Shown piece by piece: positions 1-8,586 of a DNA stretch of 48,975 bases (position 1 is its first letter; each line of letters begins with the position of its first letter). The stretch covers positions 1 through 48,975 of the forward strand of contig CAYFPO010000013.1 in assembly GCA_964345035.1 (NCBI GenBank), in the 5' to 3' direction. The position numbers and the translations under genes were made by a program. The notes beneath the pieces are model-generated. The model had not been told where the DNA came from. It did not search any database and saw nothing but the letters and a program-made list of their open reading frames with translations. The stretch is from CAYFPO01 sp964345035 (GTDB lineage Bacteria > Fidelibacterota > Marinisomatia > SCGC-AAA003-L08 > GCA-002704045).

Positions 1-51
1 TTACAGGGTGAGAATATCACTCTGACCCGTAAAATGGTAATGATGAAGTAA
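1..51 (+). CDS. C-terminal tail of a T9SS-sorted secreted protein (partial)
   Basis: The window opens inside a frame that reads 16 residues ending in TRKMVMMK followed by TAA. The ending matches the last strand of a type A T9SS sorting domain, and the two downstream cargo proteins end in the closely similar KKIILLK and QKLVLLK. This is therefore probably the end of a third secreted cargo protein whose body lies before the window. Only the tail is visible, so nothing can be said about its function. A strong hairpin follows 32 nt downstream. Confidence 0.6.
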   Translation, partial: LQGENITLTRKMVMMK

Positions 52-82
52 ATACAATATTTACTTTGGAGAGTTATGGGTC

Positions 83-112
83 AAGAATGGGCGGTATATA
101 CCGCCCATTCTT
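83..112 (+). terminator. Hairpin terminator after the partial T9SS cargo gene
   Basis: AAGAATGGGCGG (83-94) is perfectly complementary to CCGCCCATTCTT (101-112) around a TATATA loop, so the whole 30 nt is a palindrome. It lies just after the stop at 51. The following T tract is poor (TTGTCTAATT), so termination may be partial or bidirectional. Confidence 0.7.
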
Positions 113-263
113 GTCTAATTGAAAAATAGATAAATTCACTTCATGTGATTAAGATTACATTAATTAATACTAATAGCTGGTAAAATCGCTGAATAAAAAT
201 GAAAAAATTATGGTATATTTATGGAGGATATTATCCCATTAATTTGAGAGAAGGAGGAATTTT

Positions 264-2387
264 ATGTGTAAATTAATTAAGTTAATCATATTTATAGTTG
301 TATTTCAGGGGCTTTCCTTATCACAACATTTTAATCTTGAAATAGAACCTACCGGTGTATCACAAATTCTCATATTTCAAGATTCTATTAATGAACTTGA
401 ACCTGGAGATGAGATCGGTGTATTTGATGCTAATGGACTTACTAATTTTAATGACTGCTCCAGTCAATTTGGTGAAATTCTAGTTGGAACAGGGGTCTGG
501 GAAGGGAGCCAATTATCCATTGTTGGTATTGGTTCCATTGATTTCTGTGCGTATGGAGGTATTCAGCTCCCCGGCTGGATTGATGATAATCCAGTGGTCG
601 TTAAGATCTGGGATGCCAGTGAAGAACGTGAATTTGACACCAATATAACGTTTTCTGCAGGAAGCGGTAATTTTGGTGATATGATCCTCGCAATTTCTGA
701 TATTGATATTATACAAATACCCGGTTGTACCGATGAAACTGCCTGTAATTTTAATCCTGATGCCACCGAAGATGACGGTAGCTGCAGCTACCAGGAGGAA
801 TACTATGACTGTGATGGAAATTGTGTCAATGATTCCGATGGTGACACTGTGTGTGACGAACTGGAAATCGCCGGTTGCACAGATGTTTCAGCGTGTAATT
901 TTGATTCGGATGCAACAGATGATGATGAAAGTTGTGAATACGCCGAAGAAAATTTTGACTGTGACGGAAATTGCCTGGTGGAAGTAGATTGTGACGGTGT
1001 ATGTGGCGGTGATTCGGTATTGGATGATTGTGGCATTTGTAACGGCGGAAATGCAGATATGGACTGTGCAGGTGACTGTTTTGGCGATGCCTATGTAGAT
1101 GACTGTGGTGTCTGCGACGCTGATACTGGAAATGATAATGATTCCTGTACTGGCTGTATGGATCCTGAAGCTACCAACTATGATGTAGATGCAATATTTC
1201 CCTGTGATGACTGCTGCAGTTTTCAGGTTGAATATACCATTGAATTACACGGTGGAGCCAATCTTATCAGCTTTTGGGCATTACCGGAAGATTTATATGT
1301 TGGAAATGTTTTTGCAAGCCTGGGGTTCAATGCCATAGGTGTAATTGGAGAAGGACTTGCAGCAACACTCCTGCCTTCAGGTGACTGGGTAGGTAGTTTA
1401 TCAGAAATATCTCCAACATCCGGTTATTGGGCAAAAGTGAATGAAGATGCTGATATGACTATATCAGGTTTTCCGGTGGATACAGAAATAGAGTATGATC
1501 TCCATTCAGGTGCAAATTTAATTTCATTTCCTCATTCTGGATCAATATCGATCAGTGATGGTATTCCGGATGATGCTGAACCTTCCTTTATTGGTGTAAT
1601 TGCAGAAGGACTTGCAGCAACTCAATTAACCCCATTTAACTGGGTAGGCAGTCTATCATCCTGGCAGGGTACTAAAGGGTATTGGGCAAAAGTATCCGAG
1701 GAACTTTCCTTCAGTTTTGATCTGAGCGGAATTGGCAGAAATACAAAAACCAATGTTGAAAGTTATGATTCTGAAGATTATAATCAATCTACTGCACAGG
1801 CATTCTATTTTGTTGGCGAAGTTATGGTGACAGGACTGCAACATACAGGTTTCAATCTTCAGGCGTATTGTAATAACAATCTGGTAGGAAGCAGAGTATG
1901 GAATGGTGAATGGATTGATATTCCCGCTATGGGTGATGACGGCAGTGTAGAAACAGACGGGTATTGTGAGCCCGGTGATTTTCCTGAATTCGAACTGGTA
2001 TCTCAGGATGGATTTGAAACCATTGATTTATTTGCTGATATTGAGCCATGGGAAAATAATGGAATATTTCTCATCAATTCACTAACTGAACTGAGTCAAA
2101 CCATACCAAATCAGGTGACATTACATGATGCATTTCCCAATCCTTTCAATCCGGAAACCAATATCAGTTACAGTGTTCCACAGGAAATGATGGTTCATCT
2201 GTCAATATATGACATTACAGGTAGAGAAATTATCACACTTTTAAACGGCAGTCACATTGCAGGGGAATATATGGTTACCTGGAACGGTAGGGATAAGAAT
2301 AATTTTCATGTACCATCCGGAGTATATACCTATGTTCTAAAAGGCGAAAATTCCAATATTGCAAAAAAAATTATATTGCTGAAATAA
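264..2387 (+). CDS. Secreted Cys/Asp-rich multidomain protein with T9SS type A sorting domain
   Basis: A 707-residue cell-surface or secreted protein of unknown role. A signal peptide (about residues 1-20) is followed by a beta-domain (about 22-150) with the signature LEPGDEIGVFDANG. Next comes a Cys/Asp-rich stretch (about 154-322) with repeated DCDGNC, DDCGIC and GCTD..ACNF units that resemble calcium-binding thrombospondin-3-like repeats. Two tandem copies of a module with NLISF, GEGLAAT, WVGSLS and GYWAKV occupy about 323-500. A further beta-region carries NNNLVGSRVWNG, and the T9SS sorting domain (about 615-707) has PNPFNPETNISY and IYDITGREI. AAGGAGGA at 251-258, 5 nt before the ATG, fixes the start. 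The layout matches the C-terminal half of the next gene, so the two are paralogues. The T9SS call is strong; function is unknown. Confidence 0.9.
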   Translation: MCKLIKLIIFIVVFQGLSLSQHFNLEIEPTGVSQILIFQDSINELEPGDEIGVFDANGLTNFNDCSSQFGEILVGTGVWEGSQLSIVGIGSIDFCAYGGIQLPGWIDDNPVVVKIWDASEEREFDTNITFSAGSGNFGDMILAISDIDIIQIPGCTDETACNFNPDATEDDGSCSYQEEYYDCDGNCVNDSDGDTVCDELEIAGCTDVSACNFDSDATDDDESCEYAEENFDCDGNCLVEVDCDGVCGGDSVLDDCGICNGGNADMDCAGDCFGDAYVDDCGVCDADTGNDNDSCTGCMDPEATNYDVDAIFPCDDCCSFQVEYTIELHGGANLISFWALPEDLYVGNVFASLGFNAIGVIGEGLAATLLPSGDWVGSLSEISPTSGYWAKVNEDADMTISGFPVDTEIEYDLHSGANLISFPHSGSISISDGIPDDAEPSFIGVIAEGLAATQLTPFNWVGSLSSWQGTKGYWAKVSEELSFSFDLSGIGRNTKTNVESYDSEDYNQSTAQAFYFVGEVMVTGLQHTGFNLQAYCNNNLVGSRVWNGEWIDIPAMGDDGSVETDGYCEPGDFPEFELVSQDGFETIDLFADIEPWENNGIFLINSLTELSQTIPNQVTLHDAFPNPFNPETNISYSVPQEMMVHLSIYDITGREIITLLNGSHIAGEYMVTWNGRDKNNFHVPSGVYTYVLKGENSNIAKKIILLK

Positions 2388-2509
2388 CAAAAATTCTACC
2401 TCGCAATTATTACATATTGTAAATATTGGGATATTGAAATGCGGGTGTGATTTTCTGTAAATTCACAATCATCAACAACAATTATTATTAAAAAAAGGAG
2501 AGGTATTCA

Positions 2510-5500
2510 ATGAGGATTGAAAAATTTTTAACCATTATAATTATAGGTGGGTTACTCTATTCCCAAGATGTTACATTAAGTTTTGGTTCGGATGATTATT
2601 TAGGGATAGGATCTGCTGAAATTCTCATAGAAAATTCTGAAGCGGTGTATGGATTTCAGTTTAATGTAACCGGTGTTACAATAACAGAATCCACAGCAGG
2701 TGATGTAGTCCCCGGCGACTGGATGCTATCGGCTAGTGAAAGTACAGTACTTGGATTTTCATTAATGGGGACTTCCTTCCCCGCAGGTTCCGGTGTTTTG
2801 GTGAATCTAACCTATGTAGAAACCGGTGGAGATGTCTGCATTGAAAATGGAGTAGTCTCAGGAGAGGGTGGCACTTCTTTAGAGGTAGGCTACGGAGGAT
2901 GTATGCCAAGTGCACCTCTGCCTTCTCAAGTAGATTTAAGTATTACAGATTTTAGCAACAATATGCTGGAAATTAACATGTTGAATACTGAAAATGTTGC
3001 CGGTTTTCAGTTTGAATTGGAATCGTCATTTCCAGACTTTGAAATTGTAGGAGTATCCGGCGGCTCATCATCCGACAATGGATTTATGCTCTCTCACAGT
3101 GCAACCACCATCATTGGGTTTTCACTCTCAGGTGATGTTATCCAACCTGGAGATGGACCTTTGGTATATGCTGATATTACATTTACCGGTGAATCCGGAA
3201 CCGTTCAAATTGCTAATTCTGTATTTTCTGCAGTGAACGGTGATCCCCTGGTTGTGAATAATGGAGACCCCTATTTCATAGAAGTAAATGTATTTACCAT
3301 TGGTTGTAATGACCCGGAAGCGCTTAACTATAATCCTGATGCAGACGGCTGTAATGAAGATGATCCTGCAGATTTTAGCTGCTGTGATTATCCAATAGAT
3401 TACCATTTTAATGTTGACCTGGATGAAACCGGCGAATTTCAACTTGTGATTTTTGAAGAATCAATATCTATATTGGAACCGGGAGATGAAATTGGTGTAT
3501 TTGATGCCAATGGAGTGTTGGAGTCCTGCGATCCTGCCGACGGTTGCTCAGATCCTGGTATGGGAGAAGTGCTGGTAGGTGCAGGAGCGTGGACTGGTGA
3601 ACAGTTGGAAATCTCTGCAATAATGTCCGTAGATCTCTCCGATTTTGGGGGACCGGTATTGAATGGAGCAGTGGATGGTAATCCGGTGGTTGTTAAGATA
3701 TGGGATGCATCTGAAGGGACAGAGCATATTGTTCAGAATGTAACATGGTCAACCGGAAGCGGTCATTTTGGTGATTTGATTTTGAGTATTTCAGAGCTCG
3801 AACTCACACCACCCCATTTTAATGTTGAGCTGGATGAGACCGGTGAATTTCAGTTGGTTATATTTGAATCATCAATCTCTATTCTGGAACCAGGAGATGA
3901 AATTGGGGTGTATGATGCTGATGGTGTAATTACCGGTGGTTCTGACCCTGTTTACGGTGAAGTGCTGGTGGGTGCAGGAGCGTGGACCGGTGAACAATTG
4001 GAAATTTCCGCAATAATGTCCGTAGATCTCTCCGATTTTGGGGGACCGGTATTGAACGGAGCTGTGGATGGCAATCCGGTTATCATTAAAATCTGGAAAG
4101 CATCTGAAGAAATGGAATACACAGTCAATGCTGAATGGTCATCTGGAAGCGGCAACTTTGGTGATTTGATATTGGCGGTTTCCGAATTAACAATGCAAGC
4201 AGGCTTTGAGATCATCATAAACGAATTTTTCTTTAGAGCAGCAGTGGGCACCGGTGTGCCGGATTATATTGAATTATATAATCTGGGGAGTGATGATGTT
4301 GATCTTACCGGCTGGACGCTGGATGATGAAGAATTATCAGGTAGTATTGCATCAGGAGGGTTTTTACTGGTCTCTCAAGAGGATCCCTTCTTTAATGCAG
4401 ATGGAGATGAATTATATGCAGGAGAAGATATTCCCAATTCAGTGTATGCTGATATTTCATTGAGCACCTCATCTGGGACAATCGAGCTTATCGATGCAGA
4501 TGGAAATACAGTAGCAGAATTTTCCTATGATGAAAATGAGGGCTGGCCTGTTGGAAATGATAACAGAGGTCATGCCGCCGAATTAACTGACCCTGAATCA
4601 GATATAGCTGACCCATCCAACTGGGCATCCGCTGATGAGGACTGTACGAGTGATATACTATTCGATGAAGACGGTAATTTGGAAAATTTCGGTTCACCCG
4701 GAGAAGCAAATTGCAACGGACCTCAACCGGATTGTGCTGGTGTGATAAATGGAGATGCATTCACAGATGATTGTGATGTTTGTATTTGTGGTCCTTCCGG
4801 ACTGGGAGATTGTGTTGATCAGGAACCTAACGCAGATTTGGATTGTGCTGGAGTATGTTTTGGTGATTCTGTAGTAGATGATTGTGGAATATGTGGAGGT
4901 GATGGCTCAACCTGTGCTGCATATATTGAATCAGAAATCACTACAACTGTCGAAGAATCCATGCTAGAGGATATGGAAACATTTGAAGATGATTTTGAAT
5001 CTTATATTGAGACTGCCTTGGATTTACCAGATGGCACCGTGGAAGTCATTTCTGTGACTATATTACGCGATGATGTGGAAATCATTATTGAATATACCAT
5101 CACTTTGACTGAAGAAGAATTGGAAGAAACTGATTTTGGATCCTCGGAAGATTTAGAAGAAGCTCTTGATGAAGTAGAGGATGATATTGAATCAGATACA
5201 GATGATGGAGAAGGCGGTGGACTTGATTTCATATATGGATGCGCTGATGATAATGCCTGTAACTATGATCCGGAAGTGACGGTGGATGATGGTAGCTGTA
5301 CATATCCGGAAGGCACTTGTGATTGTGATGGAATTCCTCTCGAAGGATATTGCGCTTGTGACGGTAGTGTAGAGGATGACTGCGGGGTTTGTGATGATAA
5401 TCCCGATAATGACAACGAGGATATGGACTGTGCAGGAGTCTGCAGCGGTGATGCGTATGAGGATGACTGTGGAGTCTGCGACGATGACCCCGGCAATGAC

Positions 5501-6871
5501 AATACTGATTTGGATTGTGCTGGTGTTTGTTTTGGCGATGCGTATGAGGATATCTGTGGTGCCTGTGATGATATCCCAAGTAATGATAATCTGGAATGTT
5601 CTGGATGCACAGATCCGGAAGCTGTCAATTTTGATGGAGATGCATTAGCAGATTGCAGTGCCGAACCCGGTGGAGATGATTTATCCTGTTGTGATTATAC
5701 CACGGAAGTGGAATATGATATTGTAATGCATAATGGTTCAAATCTAATTAGTTTCTATGCATTACCAGATGATATCAGTGTACCTTATGTAATGGGTGAT
5801 TTGGGTGAGTGTGTTACAGGCGTTATAGGAGAAGGTGTTGCAGCAAGTCACTTAGGAGGCGGAACATGGGTAGGCAGCCTCTCTGAAATTGCATCTACAA
5901 GTGGATATTGGGTAAAATTAAATGACGATTGTACACTTCACGTAGTGGGAACACCTTATGATCCATCACCTACTTACGATCTACATACTGGTTCTAATCT
6001 AATTTCATTCCCATACGCAGGTATTATTGGGTTAAGCGATGGAATACCAGATGGGATAGAACCATTATTCATTGGTGTGATTGGCGAAGGAGTGGCTGCC
6101 AGTCAGATTGCCCCGTTTTCTTGGGTGGGTTCACTTTCCCAATGGGAAGGCACAAAGGGCTACTGGGCTAAGGTGTATGAACCCTTCGAATTTAATTTTA
6201 TTGAACCCGGATTGTTGATGGGTAGCACTAATTTCATTGAAGAAGAAATTCCTGCTGAGAGTGAATATTATCAATCCACCGAACAGGCGTTTTATTTTGT
6301 AAAAGATATTATTGTAGATAAATTACAGGATTCAGACTTCAGACTGCAGGCATTTTGTAACAACAATTTAGTGGGTAGCAGAATCTGGAATGGTGATTGG
6401 ATTGATATCCCTGCTATGGGTGATGACGGAGACAATTTTACCAGCGGATATTGTCAAACCGGAGAAGTTCCAGAATTCATAGCATTGAATCTTAATACCG
6501 GTGAAGAGGTTACACTTACCGGATCCATTCCTCAATGGGAAAGCAATGGATTATTTACCATCGAGACACTCACTGAAGTTATACCGGTACCAAACCAGAT
6601 TACATTGAACCCGGCATATCCAAATCCATTTAATCCGGCAACTCATATTGAATTCGGACTACCAATGGATCAACAGATTTCACTGATCATTTATGATATC
6701 ACCGGACGAAGAGTAACTACTTTAATGGACGGATTGGTTGAATCCGGTTTTCACAGAGTACAATGGAACGGGACTGACAATACAGGAAGAACAGTTTCAG
6801 CTGGTGTTTACACCGCAGTACTGAATAATGGTGTATCAACCGTTTCACAAAAACTGGTATTATTGAAATAA
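2510..6871 (+). CDS. Giant secreted multidomain protein: cohesin-like, lamin-tail and Cys-rich repeats, T9SS sorting domain
   Basis: A 1453-residue surface protein. In order: signal peptide (1-18); two cohesin-like beta-modules (about 20-135 and 145-260) with the signatures VYGFQFNV and VAGFQFEL and a later LGFSL/IGFSL; a short Cys motif; two almost identical LEPGDEIGV modules (about 300-430 and 436-562); a lamin-tail domain (about 566-710; IIINEFFF, DYIELYNLGS, LTGWTLDD); Cys/Asp-rich repeats; a very acidic insert (about 805-905); more DDCGVC-type repeats (about 908-1063); the tandem NLISF/GYWAKV pair (about 1065-1240); and a T9SS sorting domain (about 1358-1453; PNPFNPATHIEF, IYDITGRRV). 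The start ATG follows AAAAGGAGAGG. It is 122 nt after its paralogue, so the two may be co-transcribed. A role in surface adhesion or scaffolding is inference only. Confidence 0.9.
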   Translation: MRIEKFLTIIIIGGLLYSQDVTLSFGSDDYLGIGSAEILIENSEAVYGFQFNVTGVTITESTAGDVVPGDWMLSASESTVLGFSLMGTSFPAGSGVLVNLTYVETGGDVCIENGVVSGEGGTSLEVGYGGCMPSAPLPSQVDLSITDFSNNMLEINMLNTENVAGFQFELESSFPDFEIVGVSGGSSSDNGFMLSHSATTIIGFSLSGDVIQPGDGPLVYADITFTGESGTVQIANSVFSAVNGDPLVVNNGDPYFIEVNVFTIGCNDPEALNYNPDADGCNEDDPADFSCCDYPIDYHFNVDLDETGEFQLVIFEESISILEPGDEIGVFDANGVLESCDPADGCSDPGMGEVLVGAGAWTGEQLEISAIMSVDLSDFGGPVLNGAVDGNPVVVKIWDASEGTEHIVQNVTWSTGSGHFGDLILSISELELTPPHFNVELDETGEFQLVIFESSISILEPGDEIGVYDADGVITGGSDPVYGEVLVGAGAWTGEQLEISAIMSVDLSDFGGPVLNGAVDGNPVIIKIWKASEEMEYTVNAEWSSGSGNFGDLILAVSELTMQAGFEIIINEFFFRAAVGTGVPDYIELYNLGSDDVDLTGWTLDDEELSGSIASGGFLLVSQEDPFFNADGDELYAGEDIPNSVYADISLSTSSGTIELIDADGNTVAEFSYDENEGWPVGNDNRGHAAELTDPESDIADPSNWASADEDCTSDILFDEDGNLENFGSPGEANCNGPQPDCAGVINGDAFTDDCDVCICGPSGLGDCVDQEPNADLDCAGVCFGDSVVDDCGICGGDGSTCAAYIESEITTTVEESMLEDMETFEDDFESYIETALDLPDGTVEVISVTILRDDVEIIIEYTITLTEEELEETDFGSSEDLEEALDEVEDDIESDTDDGEGGGLDFIYGCADDNACNYDPEVTVDDGSCTYPEGTCDCDGIPLEGYCACDGSVEDDCGVCDDNPDNDNEDMDCAGVCSGDAYEDDCGVCDDDPGNDNTDLDCAGVCFGDAYEDICGACDDIPSNDNLECSGCTDPEAVNFDGDALADCSAEPGGDDLSCCDYTTEVEYDIVMHNGSNLISFYALPDDISVPYVMGDLGECVTGVIGEGVAASHLGGGTWVGSLSEIASTSGYWVKLNDDCTLHVVGTPYDPSPTYDLHTGSNLISFPYAGIIGLSDGIPDGIEPLFIGVIGEGVAASQIAPFSWVGSLSQWEGTKGYWAKVYEPFEFNFIEPGLLMGSTNFIEEEIPAESEYYQSTEQAFYFVKDIIVDKLQDSDFRLQAFCNNNLVGSRIWNGDWIDIPAMGDDGDNFTSGYCQTGEVPEFIALNLNTGEEVTLTGSIPQWESNGLFTIETLTEVIPVPNQITLNPAYPNPFNPATHIEFGLPMDQQISLIIYDITGRRVTTLMDGLVESGFHRVQWNGTDNTGRTVSAGVYTAVLNNGVSTVSQKLVLLK
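3565..4080 (+). repeat. Two near-identical direct repeats inside the giant secreted protein gene
   Basis: The segments at about 3565-3685 and 3959-4080 are nearly the same at the DNA level. They share long identical runs such as CAATAATGTCCGTAGATCTC and GATTTTGGGGGACCGGTATT. They encode the second half of the two tandem LEPGDEIGV modules. Similarity falls in the flanking sequence. This points to recent module duplication or gene conversion within the gene. Confidence 0.85.
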
Positions 6872-6894
6872 CACATCATATTATTAAATTATTA

Positions 6895-6922
6895 AAGGGC
6901 GCTGATTTCAGCGCCTTTTTTT
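6895..6922 (+). terminator. Rho-independent terminator of the T9SS cargo genes
   Basis: GGCGCTGA (6898-6905) pairs with TCAGCGCC (6908-6915), and a run of seven T follows (6916-6922). It lies 24 nt after the stop of the giant secreted protein gene and closes that transcription unit. Confidence 0.92.
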
Positions 6923-6954
6923 ATGACAATGAAATAGCTTTATAGAATTATCAG

Positions 6955-7239
6955 ATGTTTGTAAGTTTTACTATGCATAAAATTCTTACATTCATCTTTC
7001 TCTATTTATTTACATATTCTCAATGGCTTGGTGTTCCATATATTGAAAATAATATATTACAAGGATCTGTATTAAATTCGTTTACTGTTGACTCATTAGG
7101 GAATACAGTAATCGTTGGAATGTATTACGGTACATCCATTAGTCATTTTAAAAATTCAAAAAATCAATTCAAATGGACAATCTGTATGGGACCAAGAAAA
7201 CATGGGAAGTCCAGTATTCCTAAACTATTTTCCCTGTAA
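6955..7239 (+). pseudogene. Truncated N-terminal fragment of a secreted repeat protein
   Basis: A 94-codon frame (alternative ATG at 6973) begins with a hydrophobic signal-peptide-like stretch (HKILTFIFLYLFTYSQ). It continues with TVDSLGNTVIVGMYYG, which resembles one SBBP-type beta-propeller unit (D..GN.y.tG). After about 60 residues the similarity stops, and the basic tail and stop codon do not look like a natural end for such repeat proteins, which are normally hundreds of residues long. No Shine-Dalgarno sequence is clear. I read it as the 5' remnant of a gene whose remainder was deleted next to rmuC. A real short secreted peptide cannot be excluded. Confidence 0.4.
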
Positions 7240-7293
7240 TAGTATAGATTAATCTCCTGTAAATTTCCGGTTGAATTTTCAACAATAAAAAGT

Positions 7294-7299
7294 AAGGAA
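7294..7299 (+). promoter_or_regulatory. Shine-Dalgarno sequence that argues for an ATT start of rmuC
   Basis: AAGGAA lies 5 nt before ATT at 7305. No ATG, GTG or TTG occurs between the in-frame stop at 7293 and the TTG at 7329, and that TTG has no Shine-Dalgarno sequence. Starting at 7305 restores a complete N-terminal membrane anchor. Confidence 0.45.
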
Positions 7300-7304
7300 A
7301 CAAG

Positions 7305-8450
7305 ATTTCAATTTTAATCACATTCATATTGGGTGCAATATTTGGAATTGCGGTTACTGTGGCAATACAATATTTCCTGCAAAAAAATCGTAAAGATAGT
7401 GAAAAAGATCTGGAAAATATGTTCGGGAAACTATCCGGTGAAGCGCTCACGAAAAATACCGACGCATTCCTCAAACTTGCTGAAGAACGGTTGAAACGGG
7501 AAACCCAGTCCGGAAAAAAGGAATTGGACAGCCGGAAGGAACTCATTGACCAGGTACTGAAAGATATGAAAGGTGATCTGGGAAAAGTCCAGGAACTCAT
7601 TACCAATCTGGATAAAGACCGAAAAGAGCAGTTCGGTAAACTGGATGAAAAGTTAAAATCTGCCGCTGAGCAAACGAACCGTCTTCAGGAAACCACCACA
7701 CAGCTCAGCACCGCGTTAGCAGGGACCAAAGCACGGGGGCAATGGGGTGAACGAATGGCAGAGGATGTACTGAGAATGGCAGGTTTTATTGAAGGTATCA
7801 ATTACCGAAAACAGAAATCTATGGAGTCCAGCACCTCAATCCCGGATTTCACCTTTCTCCTACCGCAGAATCTCATTGTGAATATGGATGTGAAATTCCC
7901 GTTGGATAATTATATGAAATTTCTGGATTCTGAAAATGATACAGAAAAAGAGCAATGTAAATCACAGTTTCTGAAAGATGTGAAATCCCGCATCAAAGAA
8001 GTGACTTCCAAGGATTATATCAATCCCCGGGAAAACACAGTGGATTATGTTCTGGTATTTATTCCCAATGAGCAGGTGTATGCATTTATTAACGAACACG
8101 ACAGAAGTATACTGGATGATGCTTTGAAATCCAAAGTGATTCTATGTTCCCCACTCACTTTGTATGCCATACTCGCGGTAATTCGCCAGGCGGTAGATAA
8201 TTTTAATCTGGAAAAGACGGGTGCGCAGATTCTGTCATTACTGGGTACGTTCAGGGATCAATGGAATAAATTTACTGAGAGTATGAGAAAGATGGGAGAC
8301 CGTATTGCATCCGCACAGAAAGAATATGATCATCTTATTACCACCAGAAGCAACCAACTGGAAAAACCGCTCCAACAGATTGATGACCTCAGAAAACAAA
8401 CACGGATTGAATCTGATAGTGAACTTGTAGAATTACAGGAAAAAATGTAA
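7305..8450 (+). CDS. rmuC: DNA recombination protein RmuC family
   Basis: RmuC proteins are membrane-anchored, coiled-coil proteins with a nuclease-like PD-(D/E)xK fold that limit recombination at inverted repeats; the molecular activity is not settled. Here an N-terminal membrane segment (ILITFILGAIFGIAVTVAI) is followed by a long Lys/Glu-rich coiled coil (about 25-130). The RmuC domain has ARGQWGERMAEDVL, PDFTFLLP, the core VNMDVKFPLDNY, and YVLVFIPNEQVYAF. At about 381 residues it is shorter than the E. coli protein (475) but typical of compact versions. The first conventional start, TTG 7329, would cut the membrane segment. The Shine-Dalgarno sequence and frame favour ATT at 7305 (see findings). 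The family call is firm; the start is not. Confidence 0.88.
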   Translation: MSILITFILGAIFGIAVTVAIQYFLQKNRKDSEKDLENMFGKLSGEALTKNTDAFLKLAEERLKRETQSGKKELDSRKELIDQVLKDMKGDLGKVQELITNLDKDRKEQFGKLDEKLKSAAEQTNRLQETTTQLSTALAGTKARGQWGERMAEDVLRMAGFIEGINYRKQKSMESSTSIPDFTFLLPQNLIVNMDVKFPLDNYMKFLDSENDTEKEQCKSQFLKDVKSRIKEVTSKDYINPRENTVDYVLVFIPNEQVYAFINEHDRSILDDALKSKVILCSPLTLYAILAVIRQAVDNFNLEKTGAQILSLLGTFRDQWNKFTESMRKMGDRIASAQKEYDHLITTRSNQLEKPLQQIDDLRKQTRIESDSELVELQEKM

Positions 8451-8586
8451 TTTTGTGACGTAAGTCTAATTTTCCAGATTTGGAAGAAAATTAGTGAAAA
8501 TTTGTTGTAAGTAATAGAAATTCAGTCATATTCTTTCAAAAGAATAATGCACAGCATTAGACTCCAAAATCAGAAAGGAGTAATGA

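Noticed and set aside
5229..5628. Two long antisense frames opposite the Cys/Asp-rich repeats
   Set aside because: They arise from the biased codon composition of the DDCGVC repeats on the other strand; the His- or Ser-rich translations resemble no protein.
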